From CAYZED01 sp964477445 (GTDB taxonomy: Bacteria; Bacillota; Clostridia; Lutisporales; Lutisporaceae): a DNA stretch of 64,000 nucleotides. A model generated the notes under the pieces. The model did not search any database, was not told where the DNA came from, and saw nothing but the letters and a program-made list of their open reading frames with translations. The position numbers and the translations under genes were made by a program. The DNA is taken from positions 7,538 through 71,537 of the forward strand of contig CAYZED010000012.1 in NCBI GenBank assembly GCA_964477445.1, read 5' to 3'. Shown here piece by piece: positions 7,030 through 15,639 of the stretch. Positions within the stretch are counted from its first letter, which is position 1, and each line of letters opens with the position of its first letter.

Positions 7030-9171
7030 ATGGCGGTAAGAATTGATTCTATTGGAGCGGTACTTCTAAAACAAGAGCTCAAAGATTATATAAAAAGTCT
7101 TGAGCCAGGGGACAAGATAAAAGGCAGAATAGTTGAAATTGAAAAAGGCCAAGTAACTATTAAAGCTACTAATGGACAATTAATTAAGGCAAATGTTTCT
7201 TCGGATATGCGACTTGAAGATGGAGTTTTTGTTGAACTTCAAATTGACGAGGTTCACGATGAAAAGATATTTGCATCTCTTCAAGCAATCGAGAAAAAGA
7301 CTCCCGATACTGATAATGTGCTAAAAAATCTACTAAAAAATATTGGGTTACAGTCTAGTCAAGTTAATGTCGAGGTAGCGAAGGTTCTCATGAAAAACAA
7401 CTTGCCTGTAAATGCGGAAAGTATTACAAAAGTTGTTAATCTATTAAAAAACTCAACTATATTAGCAAATACAAGTCCAGAAGGTGCTATCGGGATAATG
7501 AGCTCTGGACAAGATATTAGAAATACTGACTTAGAGACTCTGAAAAAAATTGCTGTTTCTTTCGAGGCAGATATTAGAAAATATATGACTGAAATTGAGG
7601 AAACTAATCAAGAGGATAAGGCAAAGTCAGAAAACAATTTGTCTGTAAAAGGCGCAGAACAGCTATTTTCCGACAAACCAACAGTTAAAAAAAATCAACA
7701 AGGAATTTCAAGTAATAGTGTTAATATTGATGATGTTGATGATTTAGAGACAGATTCGAATATCAATAAAAAATCAGATGTAAATTCAAAGATGGATGCA
7801 AATACTAAGGTGGACGCAAACACTAAGGTTGATGTTAATACAAAGTCTGATAAAGGTGTTTCGGCTTCCACAATGTCCAATACGATCCAAAATGATGGGA
7901 ATTCTTCAAATACAAAAAACGCTAGTATCATTGGCTCAAACAAAACAAGTAATTTAGAAGAACCAAATGAAATCAAAAATATAAATATTAATTCAGAAAT
8001 TGAAGGTCAAAATGAGTTAAGTGAATCAAATAACAAGAAGTTGGTAAATGAGTCGGAATTGCTTGTAAACAAAAGATCAATAAATGCAAATTCTAATCAA
8101 GCTTCTAATCAAGCTCAAAACAGAACAATTGATGATAATATGATGATTGATGCATCAATAACTGCAGCCCTAAAAAACTCAATTAATAGAACTACAGATA
8201 AAACAGCTGAGACTTTCGAAAATTCAACTACAAGTATTAAGAAATCAGTTGTTGACAGTATGATGGAAGCTGAGTTTAACGGGAAACCAATTTTGCCTTT
8301 TGATAGTGCATCAATAAAAGAACAGCTCCGAAAAGTAGGTATATCAGATAATCCTGAAATTGAAAAATTCATCGAAAAAACAGCAGCGATACTATCAAAA
8401 CTTGATTTAGCAAATATTGAAAAGCTTACATGGCTTGCCTCAAAAGGTATTGAACCAACCCCTGCAAATCTAGATGCGCTTGATAATCATATGAATAAGA
8501 CCAATAAATTATCAACTCTTTTAGAGAATTTGACAAAGCAATTGAGTCAATATGATTCTCCTGAACTAAATGTTTTAAAAGATACTCTCAGCAAAATTCA
8601 TATTCCACCTAGAGCGGTTGAAAACAGTGAAAACGTTAAAGAAGCTTTTAAGGCTATCGTAAAAATGAGCGAAAGCGTTGATTTGTATTTAGCTAGAAGT
8701 GGAATTCAAGATGATGGAATAAGATCTACTTTATCTAATATGAAAGATAACCTTGATTTCATGAGACAAGTAAATCAATTTAATAATTTTATTCAAATAC
8801 CAGTTCAAATGAATGATAACAAAACGACAGCAGAAGTATATGTTTATCGCGACAAGAGTCGAAGCAAAATTATCGACCCAGAAAACGCCACAATTTTAAT
8901 ATCACTCGACTTGCCAAAATCTGGTATAATAGAAAGCATGATTAAACTTACTGAAAAAAATGTAAATGTTACTTTTAGAATAGAAAAGCCAATAGTTGGT
9001 ATATTTTTGAAAGCTAACGAAAAGACTTTATCAAATAGACTAGAGGCACGTGGTTATACTTTGATGCCACTAAAAACAATTAAACTTGACGAAGTTTTTA
9101 ATTTGATGAAAATGGAAGAATTGATTGGTGGAGCAAAAATCGAAAGGTTACAATTTGATTTAAGAGTATAA
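7030..9171 (+). CDS. ylqG: YlqG-like protein with FliK-type C-terminal domain
   Basis: A 713-residue protein in the position of B. subtilis ylqG. The N-terminal 90 residues look like a small beta domain (GDKIKGRIVEIEKGQVTIKA). Residues about 190-380 are a hydrophilic Asn/Ser/Lys/Glu low-complexity linker with short repeats such as VDANTK. The last 120 residues (ATILISLDLPKSG... VTFRIEKPIVGIFLKAN... LEARGYTL) resemble the hook-length-control FliK C-terminal domain. It is followed by an FlhB-tail-like gene, the partner such domains contact in type III export, but no other flagellar genes are here. Assignment rests on pattern and gene order. Confidence 0.75.
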   Translation: MAVRIDSIGAVLLKQELKDYIKSLEPGDKIKGRIVEIEKGQVTIKATNGQLIKANVSSDMRLEDGVFVELQIDEVHDEKIFASLQAIEKKTPDTDNVLKNLLKNIGLQSSQVNVEVAKVLMKNNLPVNAESITKVVNLLKNSTILANTSPEGAIGIMSSGQDIRNTDLETLKKIAVSFEADIRKYMTEIEETNQEDKAKSENNLSVKGAEQLFSDKPTVKKNQQGISSNSVNIDDVDDLETDSNINKKSDVNSKMDANTKVDANTKVDVNTKSDKGVSASTMSNTIQNDGNSSNTKNASIIGSNKTSNLEEPNEIKNININSEIEGQNELSESNNKKLVNESELLVNKRSINANSNQASNQAQNRTIDDNMMIDASITAALKNSINRTTDKTAETFENSTTSIKKSVVDSMMEAEFNGKPILPFDSASIKEQLRKVGISDNPEIEKFIEKTAAILSKLDLANIEKLTWLASKGIEPTPANLDALDNHMNKTNKLSTLLENLTKQLSQYDSPELNVLKDTLSKIHIPPRAVENSENVKEAFKAIVKMSESVDLYLARSGIQDDGIRSTLSNMKDNLDFMRQVNQFNNFIQIPVQMNDNKTTAEVYVYRDKSRSKIIDPENATILISLDLPKSGIIESMIKLTEKNVNVTFRIEKPIVGIFLKANEKTLSNRLEARGYTLMPLKTIKLDEVFNLMKMEELIGGAKIERLQFDLRV

Positions 9172-9183
9172 ATAGGAGGCACT

Positions 9184-9471
9184 ATGACTGAAAAGAAAAT
9201 AGATAAAAAAATTACAAAAAAAGCCGTAGCGCTCTCTTATGATACATCGCTATCCGCACCAAAAATCACCGCGCTCGGAAAGGGCGAAATTGCAGAAAAA
9301 ATAATTCAAACTGCCAGAGCAAATAATGTTCCCGTGTTTGAAAATAGTACGCTTGTTGAGACACTTATTAGCCTTGATTTGGGTTCTGAAATACCAGCTG
9401 AACTTTATGCTGTTGTGGCTGAAATTTTGGTTTTTATTTCAGAAATCGATATAAAACAGAAGGGAAAATAA
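9184..9471 (+). CDS. ylqH: FlhB C-terminal-like protein YlqH
   Basis: A 95-residue stand-alone homologue of the cytoplasmic tail of FlhB/YscU export switch proteins (KKAVALSYDTSLSAPKITALGKGEIAEKIIQTARANNVPVFEN). True FlhB has an NPTH autocleavage motif; here the equivalent segment reads YDTSLSAP, so self-cleavage is not expected. The YlqG-YlqH pair next to rnhB is conserved in Firmicutes, including non-motile ones, with unknown role. Strong GGAGG site at 9175-9179. Confidence 0.88.
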   Translation: MTEKKIDKKITKKAVALSYDTSLSAPKITALGKGEIAEKIIQTARANNVPVFENSTLVETLISLDLGSEIPAELYAVVAEILVFISEIDIKQKGK

Positions 9472-9875
9472 TTACTACGATAAATAAACGTAAAATAGGA
9501 AATTTAGGTGAAAAAATTGCTTCGGACTATTTAGTCTCGAAGGGGTATAATATTATTACGATGAATTATTACATAAGGGGCGGTGAAATAGATATAATCG
9601 CTACTATTCACGACCTTATTGTTTTTTTTGAGGTTAAAAGCAGATCCTGTGAAACTCATGGCACACCAGCGGAAGCAGTTACCAAACAAAAATCGAACAG
9701 AATGATAAAAACAGCAATGCACTTTATAACTCAAGAAAAAATATTTGATAGAATGATACGGTTTGATGTAATTGAAATTAATACTGATATGAAGTATTTT
9801 CAGGGAGATGAACCGCACTTTATGATAAATCACATAGAGAATGCGTTTGAATATTACGGTCGATTAGGATTTTAA
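9471..9875 (+). CDS. yraN: YraN family endonuclease-like protein, apparent ATT start
   Basis: UPF0102/YraN, a PD-(D/E)XK-fold protein. The family signature INKRKIGNLGEKIASDYLVSKGY is encoded from 9480, and the GGEIDIIA...FFEVKSRS nuclease-fold motif is intact. The reading frame is open back to 9423 with no ATG, GTG, TTG or CTG before 9561, and an ATG 9561 start would delete the conserved N-terminus. The best start is ATT at 9471, overlapping the ylqH stop by one base, with AGAAGGG (9458-9464) six bases upstream. This implies translational coupling from ylqH and a non-AUG start, or a substitution in the assembly. Confidence 0.85.
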   Translation: MTTINKRKIGNLGEKIASDYLVSKGYNIITMNYYIRGGEIDIIATIHDLIVFFEVKSRSCETHGTPAEAVTKQKSNRMIKTAMHFITQEKIFDRMIRFDVIEINTDMKYFQGDEPHFMINHIENAFEYYGRLGF

Positions 9876-9937
9876 ATCAAAATTAGATTTCAAATTAGAC
9901 TGAGAATTTAGAATTAGACTGGGATTTTAGTTTAGAA
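9865..9937 (+). repeat. degenerate tandem repeat after yraN
   Basis: The yraN end (GATTAGGATTTTAA) is followed by related degenerate blocks: ATTAGATTTCAA, ATTAGACTGAGAATTTAG and ATTAGACTGGGATTTTAG. Another stop-proximal array, less regular than those after rbgA or the M16 gene. Confidence 0.7.
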
Positions 9938-9947
9938 AGGTAAGTAT

Positions 9948-10511
9948 ATGAGCTTTAAAAATTCACTAGATATTTCGCACAAAATAATAAAAGATACTAT
10001 TAAACTTGGCGATACTGTGATTGATGCGACCATGGGAAATGGGAATGATACAGTTTTGTTAGCAGAGCTTATTGGAGAAGAGGGCAAAGTTTTTGCTTTT
10101 GATATACAAGACTTAGCCATTTCCAATACAAAATACAAGTTAGAAGTTAAAGGATTAACAGGACGAGTAAATCTAATAAAAGATGGTCATGAAAATTTTG
10201 ATAAATATATAGATAAAGAAGTTTCGGCAATAATGTACAATTTGGGATACTTGCCAGGTGGCGATCATAATATATATACTATGCCTGAAACTACTAGAGC
10301 GTCTCTAATTATTGGTATGGAAAAGCTTAAAGTTGGCGGAATTATTTCGATTGTGGTATATTACGGTGGAGATAGTGGTTTTGTTGAAAAGGACGATATA
10401 GTCGAATTTATCAAGTCAATTGATAATAAGAAGTTTTCAGTTCTAAAGTGTTCGTGGGAGAATCAACCGAATTGTCCGCCTATAGCGATAATAATTGAAA
10501 AAATAAAATAG
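9948..10511 (+). CDS. mnmM: MnmM (YtqB) family tRNA wobble-uridine methyltransferase
   Basis: A 187-residue class I SAM-dependent methyltransferase of the YtqB family (PF06962), whose members methylate nm5s2U to mnm5s2U in Gram-positive tRNAs. SAM motif I is VIDATMGNGNDTVLLAE (about 26-42). The family motif YNLGYLPGGDH (about 94-104) and the C-terminal NCPPIAIIIEK are intact. Fits with mnmA, miaA, miaB and trmD in the same window. Function is by family only. Confidence 0.88.
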   Translation: MSFKNSLDISHKIIKDTIKLGDTVIDATMGNGNDTVLLAELIGEEGKVFAFDIQDLAISNTKYKLEVKGLTGRVNLIKDGHENFDKYIDKEVSAIMYNLGYLPGGDHNIYTMPETTRASLIIGMEKLKVGGIISIVVYYGGDSGFVEKDDIVEFIKSIDNKKFSVLKCSWENQPNCPPIAIIIEKIK

Positions 10512-10612
10512 GAAAAATTAATCAAGAAAATACAAAATTTTAAATAAAAAAATTCAAAAGATAGAAATTAATAAATATAAAAAATTAGAAAATAGAAATG
10601 GAAGAATAAAAA

Positions 10613-11770
10613 ATGTATGAATTTGTTGTGCCGTGCAATTTTGCACTTGAAGCTGTAGTTGGACGTGAAATCGAAGGGATGGGCTTTAAAATAATAAAGA
10701 CAGATGACGGAAGAGTCACTTTCGAGGGAGATGAAACCGCTTTTGCTAAGGCGAATATTTGGCTTAGGTCAGGCGAGCGTCTTTTGCTTAAACTAGCAGA
10801 ATTTAAGGCTGTTACTTTTGAAGAGCTTTTTCAAGGGGTTAAAAGTATTAAATGGGAAAAGTACATTCCTGAAGACGGCAATTTTCCAGTGACAAAAGCC
10901 GCATCTACTAAATCTGTGCTGTTTTCCACTTCTGACATTCAAGCTATTACCAAAAAAGCTGTTGTAGAAGGGTTGAAAAGAAAATACGATGTTCGAGCGT
11001 TTCAAGAAACTGGAGAAATGTATCCGATTCAAGTTTTTTTCATGAAAGATATGTGTTCTATCTATCTTGATTGTAGTGGAGCCGCTTTACATAAAAGAGG
11101 GTATAGAATCGAATCAAATGTCGCACCACTAAGAGAGACGCTAGCTGCTGCACTTGTTCAACTAACTCCGTGGAGAATGGGAAGAGAGCTTATGGATCCT
11201 TTTTGTGGCTCTGGGACAATATGTATCGAAGCTGCAATGTACGGAATGAATATGGCACCTGGAATTGATAGGAGTTTTATTTCAGAAAAATGGGATTTTA
11301 TTAGCAAAGATGTTTTTAAGAATGCTAGACGTGAAGCGCTTTTAACAGCTAAGGAGTGGAATGGTCCAAAAATTAAAGCGTCTGATATAAATCCAGAATA
11401 TGTTGAATTAGCAAAAAGAAATGCAGTTAGAGCAGGAGTAATTGATGCAATTGACTTTAGCGCTTGTGATTTCAGAGCCTCTAGATTTGAAAATGGTTAT
11501 GGATTTTTAATTTCAAATCCTCCTTATGGCGAGAGGATGGAAAATCAAGGCGATTTAGAACAAATGTATTTTGATTTAGGCAAAATGATTAAACGAAATC
11601 CTACATGGTCGTTTTATATATTAAATGCCAATGAAACTTTTGAGCGATCGCTGGGACTCAAAGCAGAAAGAGTTAGAAAGCTTTATAATGGAATGATGAA
11701 AGCGAATTATTACCAGTTTCCTGGAGTAAAACCGCCAAAGAAACCGAAGGAGGACATCTTAAATGGATAA
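10613..11770 (+). CDS. THUMP-domain RNA methyltransferase (RlmL N-domain/YpsC type)
   Basis: A 385-residue class I RNA methyltransferase: N-terminal ferredoxin-like plus THUMP region (about 1-155), then an N6/N2-type methylase domain. SAM-binding DPFCGSGTICIEAA (about 199-212) and the catalytic NPPYGERM (about 302-309) are both intact. It corresponds to the stand-alone RlmL-like proteins of Firmicutes (YpsC), predicted to make m2G in 23S rRNA. The Pro/Lys-rich tail overlaps the next gene by 8 bp, implying coupled translation. Confidence 0.93.
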   Translation: MYEFVVPCNFALEAVVGREIEGMGFKIIKTDDGRVTFEGDETAFAKANIWLRSGERLLLKLAEFKAVTFEELFQGVKSIKWEKYIPEDGNFPVTKAASTKSVLFSTSDIQAITKKAVVEGLKRKYDVRAFQETGEMYPIQVFFMKDMCSIYLDCSGAALHKRGYRIESNVAPLRETLAAALVQLTPWRMGRELMDPFCGSGTICIEAAMYGMNMAPGIDRSFISEKWDFISKDVFKNARREALLTAKEWNGPKIKASDINPEYVELAKRNAVRAGVIDAIDFSACDFRASRFENGYGFLISNPPYGERMENQGDLEQMYFDLGKMIKRNPTWSFYILNANETFERSLGLKAERVRKLYNGMMKANYYQFPGVKPPKKPKEDILNG

Positions 11771-12686
11771 TTTAGATAACAAAGAAGTTGTAAATAAAGA
11801 TATAAATAGCATTAAGAAGAAAAAATATTTTACGAGAAAAAAAGTTTTACAACTTGCATACGTTTTTGGAATTACTGTTTTAGGGTCGTTTATTGGTGCA
11901 GTTGCTTTTAATGTATTTATTGTTCCAAATCAATTCCTTTCCGGTGGTGCAATGGGTATAGCCTTGGTAATTGAGTATCTAACTGGAATTAATACTGGCA
12001 TAATGCTTTTGATTTTGAATATCCCAATTTTTATATATGGCTTTAAGAAGTTAGATCTTGAATTTATGTTGCTAAGTACTGCGGGTATGTTTACTTTTTC
12101 TTTTGTCTTGAGTGAGATGGGTTTTTTAAGAAATGTACTCCAATTAAATGATAAGTTACTATCTAGTATATTTGGTGGGGTTTTACTAGGAATAGGAATG
12201 GGAATCGTTTTTCGTGTCGGCTCCTCAGCTGGAGGGCTAGACATAATTTCAGTTATTGTTAAAAAATACTATGCTTTTAACATTGGAGCGACATCTACTT
12301 TAATTAATCTTTTCATTATTATGGCAAGTTCACTACTCTTTGGTTTAAAACCGGCATTGTACACTTTAATTACTATGTACATTTCAAATGTCGTTTTAGA
12401 TAAAATACAGGATGGATTTAATACAGGGAAGGCGATATTCGTTATTTCTGACCAATGGGAAGAGGTTGGCGCATCAATCATGAGCGAAGTTGGACGTGGG
12501 GTTACTTACCTTTGTGCTGAAGGCGCGTACTCAGGAGTTGATAAAAAAGTGGTTTACTGCGTATTAACTATAAGTCAGTTGGCAAAAGTGAAAAAAATAA
12601 TTAAAGAAGTCGATCCAGAAGCTTTCATAACTATTAATGATACTAATGAGGTTGTGGGAAGAGGCTTTAGAACAAAGGCGATATGA
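11763..12686 (+). CDS. YitT family membrane protein
   Basis: A 307-residue protein with a roughly 33-residue basic cytoplasmic N-terminus, five to six TM segments (within about 34-205) with the family motifs FIVPNQFLSGGAMGIALVIEY and RVGSSAGGLDIIS, and a C-terminal DUF2179 soluble domain (about 210-307) ending VVGRGFR. The YitT family is widespread in Firmicutes in many paralogues. The substrate is unknown, and I would not call it a transporter with certainty. Confidence 0.92.
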   Translation: MDNLDNKEVVNKDINSIKKKKYFTRKKVLQLAYVFGITVLGSFIGAVAFNVFIVPNQFLSGGAMGIALVIEYLTGINTGIMLLILNIPIFIYGFKKLDLEFMLLSTAGMFTFSFVLSEMGFLRNVLQLNDKLLSSIFGGVLLGIGMGIVFRVGSSAGGLDIISVIVKKYYAFNIGATSTLINLFIIMASSLLFGLKPALYTLITMYISNVVLDKIQDGFNTGKAIFVISDQWEEVGASIMSEVGRGVTYLCAEGAYSGVDKKVVYCVLTISQLAKVKKIIKEVDPEAFITINDTNEVVGRGFRTKAI

Positions 12687-12789
12687 TAGTAACTTATGAC
12701 TAAAAGCAAAATAATAAAAGCAGAATAATAATTGATACACTGAAAAAACACAATTACTGGATTATTTACTTAGAATAATGTACAATATA

Positions 12790-12893
12790 GTTAATTGAAT
12801 AAATTATCGGTTGGACAAAACTTAGTTTTGTTTTCAAGAGAAACGGTTTTCGGGGTGGGAAACTCAAGTTTGAGTTTTCTATCCCGATTTTTT
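12790..12893 (+). ncRNA. candidate structured leader or small RNA ending in a terminator
   Basis: A non-coding stretch with two hairpins: ACAAAAC/GTTTTGT (12815-12831) and a long imperfect hairpin (12850-12887, arms of about 18 nt around CTCAAGTTTGAG) followed by a T run. A weak TACAAT -10 lies at 12781-12786. It sits between yitT and a tiny membrane-protein gene whose ribosome binding site follows the T run. It may be an attenuator of that gene, or simply the yitT terminator. No known riboswitch consensus is recognised. Confidence 0.4.
12850..12893 (+). terminator. intrinsic terminator
   Basis: TCGGG-type base with arms 12850-12867 and 12870-12887 folding across GTTTGA, followed by TTTTTTA. 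Confidence 0.8.
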
Positions 12894-12923
12894 ATTTATT
12901 AATTTAGGAGAGGAGTTGATTAT

Positions 12924-13031
12924 ATGAGTGGGTCAGATATATTTATGATCATCGTATTTGTTGCAATTGCATGTATATTTGTATATGTAAATGTTATTTT
13001 GCCTAGGAGAAATAAGAAGGACAAGAAGTAG
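12924..13031 (+). CDS. 35-residue single-TM protein, in-frame amber then further open frame
   Basis: ATG 12924 behind GGAGAGGAG (12907-12915) encodes a 35-residue peptide: a short polar N-terminus, a hydrophobic helix of about 20 residues (7-26) and the basic tail PRRNKKDKK. The stop is TAG (13029-13031). The same frame stays open for 26 more codons to TAA at 13110-13112, encoding another basic stretch with a Met-rich end. The gene may have lost its last third to an amber mutation. Family not recognised. Confidence 0.55.
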   Translation: MSGSDIFMIIVFVAIACIFVYVNVILPRRNKKDKK

Positions 13032-13121
13032 GAAAAAGAAATAGAACGAAGATACAAAATAAAAGGTTCGGCAAAATTTAGAGGATATATGATGTTTATG
13101 CCAATGAAATAAATATTCAAT

Positions 13122-13165
13122 ACAAACAGCCTAGCAAACATTAATAAGTTTGCTGGGCTGTTTGT
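13122..13165. other. 18-bp-arm inverted repeat
   Basis: ACAAACAGCCTAGCAAAC (13122-13139) pairs with GTTTGCTGGGCTGTTTGT (13148-13165), with one G-T pair, around an 8-nt loop. There is no T run on either strand, so it is a poor terminator. It marks the left side of the accessory island. Confidence 0.6.
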
Positions 13166-13433
13166 AAAAATATCTCTAAGGAAAACAGCAGAATATTGAT
13201 TTACTAGTGTTATGAGATGTTTTGTAGCGATAGTTTAACTTGCTTCAGGAATAGTGTTTTTAGTACAAAGCAAGTATATTGATAATGTGAATATTGTTAA
13301 AATATAGTATAATCAAAATGATAATATCAAATAATCAGGGTTTTCTATGAGTATATGTCAGAAGATATTTTTCTGTGAGAAAATCGAGAATATCTTCACT
13401 GCTGTATAGGAAAAACGTAAAAGGAGTGTGCAA

Positions 13434-14435
13434 ATGAACTCTGAAATAATAATATATCAAACCGAAGATGATTTGACTAAGATAGAAACTACTTTTGATA
13501 ATGATACTGTTTGGCTTTCCCTCGATCAAATGGCAGAGTTGTTTCAGCGTGATAAGTCAACCATTTCTCGTCACATCAAAAATATATTCAGCGAAGGTGA
13601 GCTGATAAGAAATTCAGTTGTTGCAAATTTTGCAACAACTGCTGTTGATGGTAAAACATATCAGGTCGACTACTACAATCTAGATGTTATTATTTCTGTC
13701 GGCTACCGTGTAAAGTCATTACGAGGTACACAGTTTAGAATATGGGCCAGCAATGTCTTAAAAGAATATATGAGAAAAGGCTTTGCTATGAATGATGATC
13801 TGCTGAAAAATAATGGCGGAGGAATTTATTTTAATGAATTGCTGGAGCGAATCAGAGATATCCGTTCATCGGAAAAAGTTTTCTGGAGAAAAGTGCTTGA
13901 TATTTATGCTACTAGCGTTGATTATGAACCGCAAACAGAAGCGTCTATGCTTTTTTTTAAGACAATACAGAATAAAATGCATTGGGCAGTGCATGGACAG
14001 ACCGCAGCTGAAAAAATATATTATTCGACTGATGCAGATAAGCCGTTTATGGGAATGCTGAGTTATAAAAGGGAAAAGCCATCACAATCGGATGCTTTGG
14101 TGGCAAAAAATTACTGCACAGAAGAAGAATTATCTGCGTTAAGTATCGTTGTTTCTGCTTATCTTGAATTTGCGGAAATGCAAGCTCGCAGAAGGATTCC
14201 GATGTATATGTCTGATTGGATCGAGACGCTGGATGGTTTTTTGAAATTGTCCAAGCATGAAATCCTTACCCATGCCGGAAAGATAAGTGCTAAAACGGCT
14301 GAACTAAAAGCGAAAGAAGAATATAAGAAATTTAAAGCATTGCATTTGGTAGATGTTTCTAATGTGGAAAAAGACTATATAAGAGCTTTGGAAGATATGG
14401 AAATGAAGCTGAAGGGTAAAGTTAATGAAAAATAG
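13434..14435 (+). CDS. RhuM-family protein 1
   Basis: A 333-residue protein of the virulence RhuM family (PF13310; named for a Salmonella SPI-3 gene), common on genomic islands and near defence genes; molecular function unknown. ATG 13434 is preferred over GTG 13428 for spacing from AAGGAG (13421-13426). Residues about 27-54 (WLSLDQMAELFQRDKSTISRHI) form a winged-HTH-like region. The family core YYNLDVIISVGYRVKS and the later NKMHWAVHGQTAAEKIYY and MGMLSYK blocks are intact. Codons 61-70 contain a perfect 27-nt palindrome. The gene looks less A-biased than its neighbours, in line with transfer. Confidence 0.92.
   Translation: MNSEIIIYQTEDDLTKIETTFDNDTVWLSLDQMAELFQRDKSTISRHIKNIFSEGELIRNSVVANFATTAVDGKTYQVDYYNLDVIISVGYRVKSLRGTQFRIWASNVLKEYMRKGFAMNDDLLKNNGGGIYFNELLERIRDIRSSEKVFWRKVLDIYATSVDYEPQTEASMLFFKTIQNKMHWAVHGQTAAEKIYYSTDADKPFMGMLSYKREKPSQSDALVAKNYCTEEELSALSIVVSAYLEFAEMQARRRIPMYMSDWIETLDGFLKLSKHEILTHAGKISAKTAELKAKEEYKKFKALHLVDVSNVEKDYIRALEDMEMKLKGKVNEK
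13615..13641. repeat. 27-nt perfect interrupted palindrome inside RhuM gene 1
   Basis: CAGTTGTTGCAAA (13615-13627), a central T, then TTTGCAACAACTG (13629-13641): perfect 13-bp arms centred on the third base of the Asn codon in the peptide VVANFATT. Confidence 0.98.
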
Positions 14436-14530
14436 AAAAGTTACAGAAATAAATCAATAGTGCTAAACTATTATAACGGGGAAAACAATTTATCCCAATA
14501 AAAATCGAAAGTATAGAAAGAGGCTCTAAA

Positions 14531-15352
14531 ATGTGTACAAGTTTTGCAATATACAATCGAGAAAAAGCTGTTTATGGTATGAATTTCGATGATGATATTG
14601 ACTTAAAACTGAGAATTAATTGTAATAATGATAAAAATATATTTTATTTTTCAGGCTTAATCGATAATATATACAAGGATATTGCCGGTGTTAATAGCGA
14701 CGGTCTTTTTCTCTGTACTCAGGTATGTGAATATAATTCTGGTTTTAAACCAGCCTGTAGCGGAAATGATTGCTTTGCTTTGGATATTTTTGATGAGGTC
14801 TTAAAAAAATCAAAAAAAGCATCACAATTTTTTGAAATTCTTAATAACAGAATAATCACGTTTCCTATCAATCCATTACATCCGGATCATGGGCTGCATA
14901 CTATTGTAGCAGATAAATATGGTGATGCATTTATTCTGGAAGATGGAACAGATAGAAATATAATAAGTAAAACTAATAATGATTTTATTATTATGACAAA
15001 TTTCCCAAATGGAGATTTCCAGGAAACAAATTATGATAAAGTATACGGATGCGGTGCTGACAGATATATTTGTGCGCATGAATATATCGTTGATAACATT
15101 AATAACTTTGGAATAAATGAAGCTTTTGAGGTTTTAAAAATAACTTCTCAGGATACAACTTTCTGTTCGATAGTATTTGACCCATTAAATAACGAGGCTT
15201 ATATTAGTTTTAAAATTGATTTCGAAAAGAAATGGAAAATTTCTATTATCGAAAAAACTATTCAATCATTGGATGGATTTTTGAGTAATAATAAAATTCA
15301 ATTTACAAATGGAGAAATATTTGTGAAGGATCTTATTAGCTTATATAAATGA
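14531..15352 (+). CDS. Ntn-hydrolase, linear amide C-N hydrolase-like (Cys2 nucleophile)
   Basis: A 273-residue protein starting MCTSF, the hallmark of choloylglycine hydrolase/acyltransferase-type Ntn hydrolases, in which Met is removed and Cys2 becomes the N-terminal nucleophile. The following YGMNFDDD corresponds to the G-R/M-N-x-D motif near the active site, and VNSDGLFLCTQV resembles the family's second strand. No signal peptide, so cytoplasmic. The substrate cannot be told: bile-acid conjugates, N-acyl homoserine lactones and penicillins are all used by relatives. It lies between the two RhuM genes, same strand. Confidence 0.75.
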   Translation: MCTSFAIYNREKAVYGMNFDDDIDLKLRINCNNDKNIFYFSGLIDNIYKDIAGVNSDGLFLCTQVCEYNSGFKPACSGNDCFALDIFDEVLKKSKKASQFFEILNNRIITFPINPLHPDHGLHTIVADKYGDAFILEDGTDRNIISKTNNDFIIMTNFPNGDFQETNYDKVYGCGADRYICAHEYIVDNINNFGINEAFEVLKITSQDTTFCSIVFDPLNNEAYISFKIDFEKKWKISIIEKTIQSLDGFLSNNKIQFTNGEIFVKDLISLYK

Positions 15353-15439
15353 AAATTCGTTTAAGTAAAGAAGATCAAGTGGGAAATCAGTCTTTTTCAT
15401 TGGTTTTCTCATATAATAAATAATAATTGGCATGGATGC

Positions 15440-15474
15440 GAACACTTGTTCTTGAAATATGAATATGGTATAAT
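15440..15474 (+). promoter_or_regulatory. LexA box overlapping a promoter upstream of RhuM gene 2
   Basis: GAACACTTGTTC (15440-15451) fits the Gram-positive LexA half-site pair GAAC-N4-GTTC, as at recA and lexA in this window. It overlaps a -35-like TTGTTC (15446-15451), 17 bp before an extended -10 (TGGTATAAT, TATAAT at 15469-15474). This arrangement predicts SOS induction of the transcript reading into the second RhuM gene. Confidence 0.7.
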
Positions 15475-15550
15475 AAGGATATGGCAATAACTTACAATGT
15501 GTCGGGTTAAGAAATGAATTACAAATTAAAGATTTCTATGGAGAAAGGGG

Positions 15551-15619
15551 ATTATTCATGAAAGTGATGATTTTGCTGACATCAGCAAGATCATTGAAGT
15601 GGGCACAAATCTAACATGA
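15551..15619 (+). pseudogene. possible DinD-like remnant
   Basis: One frame reads IIHESDDFADISKIIEVGTNLT then stop, with no start codon. It resembles the HFADVSKMVEIGSG-type motif of DinD and related damage-inducible proteins, and lies directly behind the LexA-type promoter. Only about 22 residues support this, so it could be chance. An alternative reading is an 18-codon ORF from ATG 15558. Confidence 0.3.
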
Positions 15620-15639
15620 AAAAATTGTGAGGAATGAAA

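Noticed and set aside
7695..7976. 93-codon Phe/Ser-rich minus-strand ORF within ylqG
   Set aside because: Antisense to the low-complexity linker; no start signals and no recognisable domain.
12920..13141. 73-codon minus-strand ORF over the micro membrane protein
   Set aside because: No ribosome binding site; the plus-strand ORF has a strong one and a sensible TM plus basic tail.
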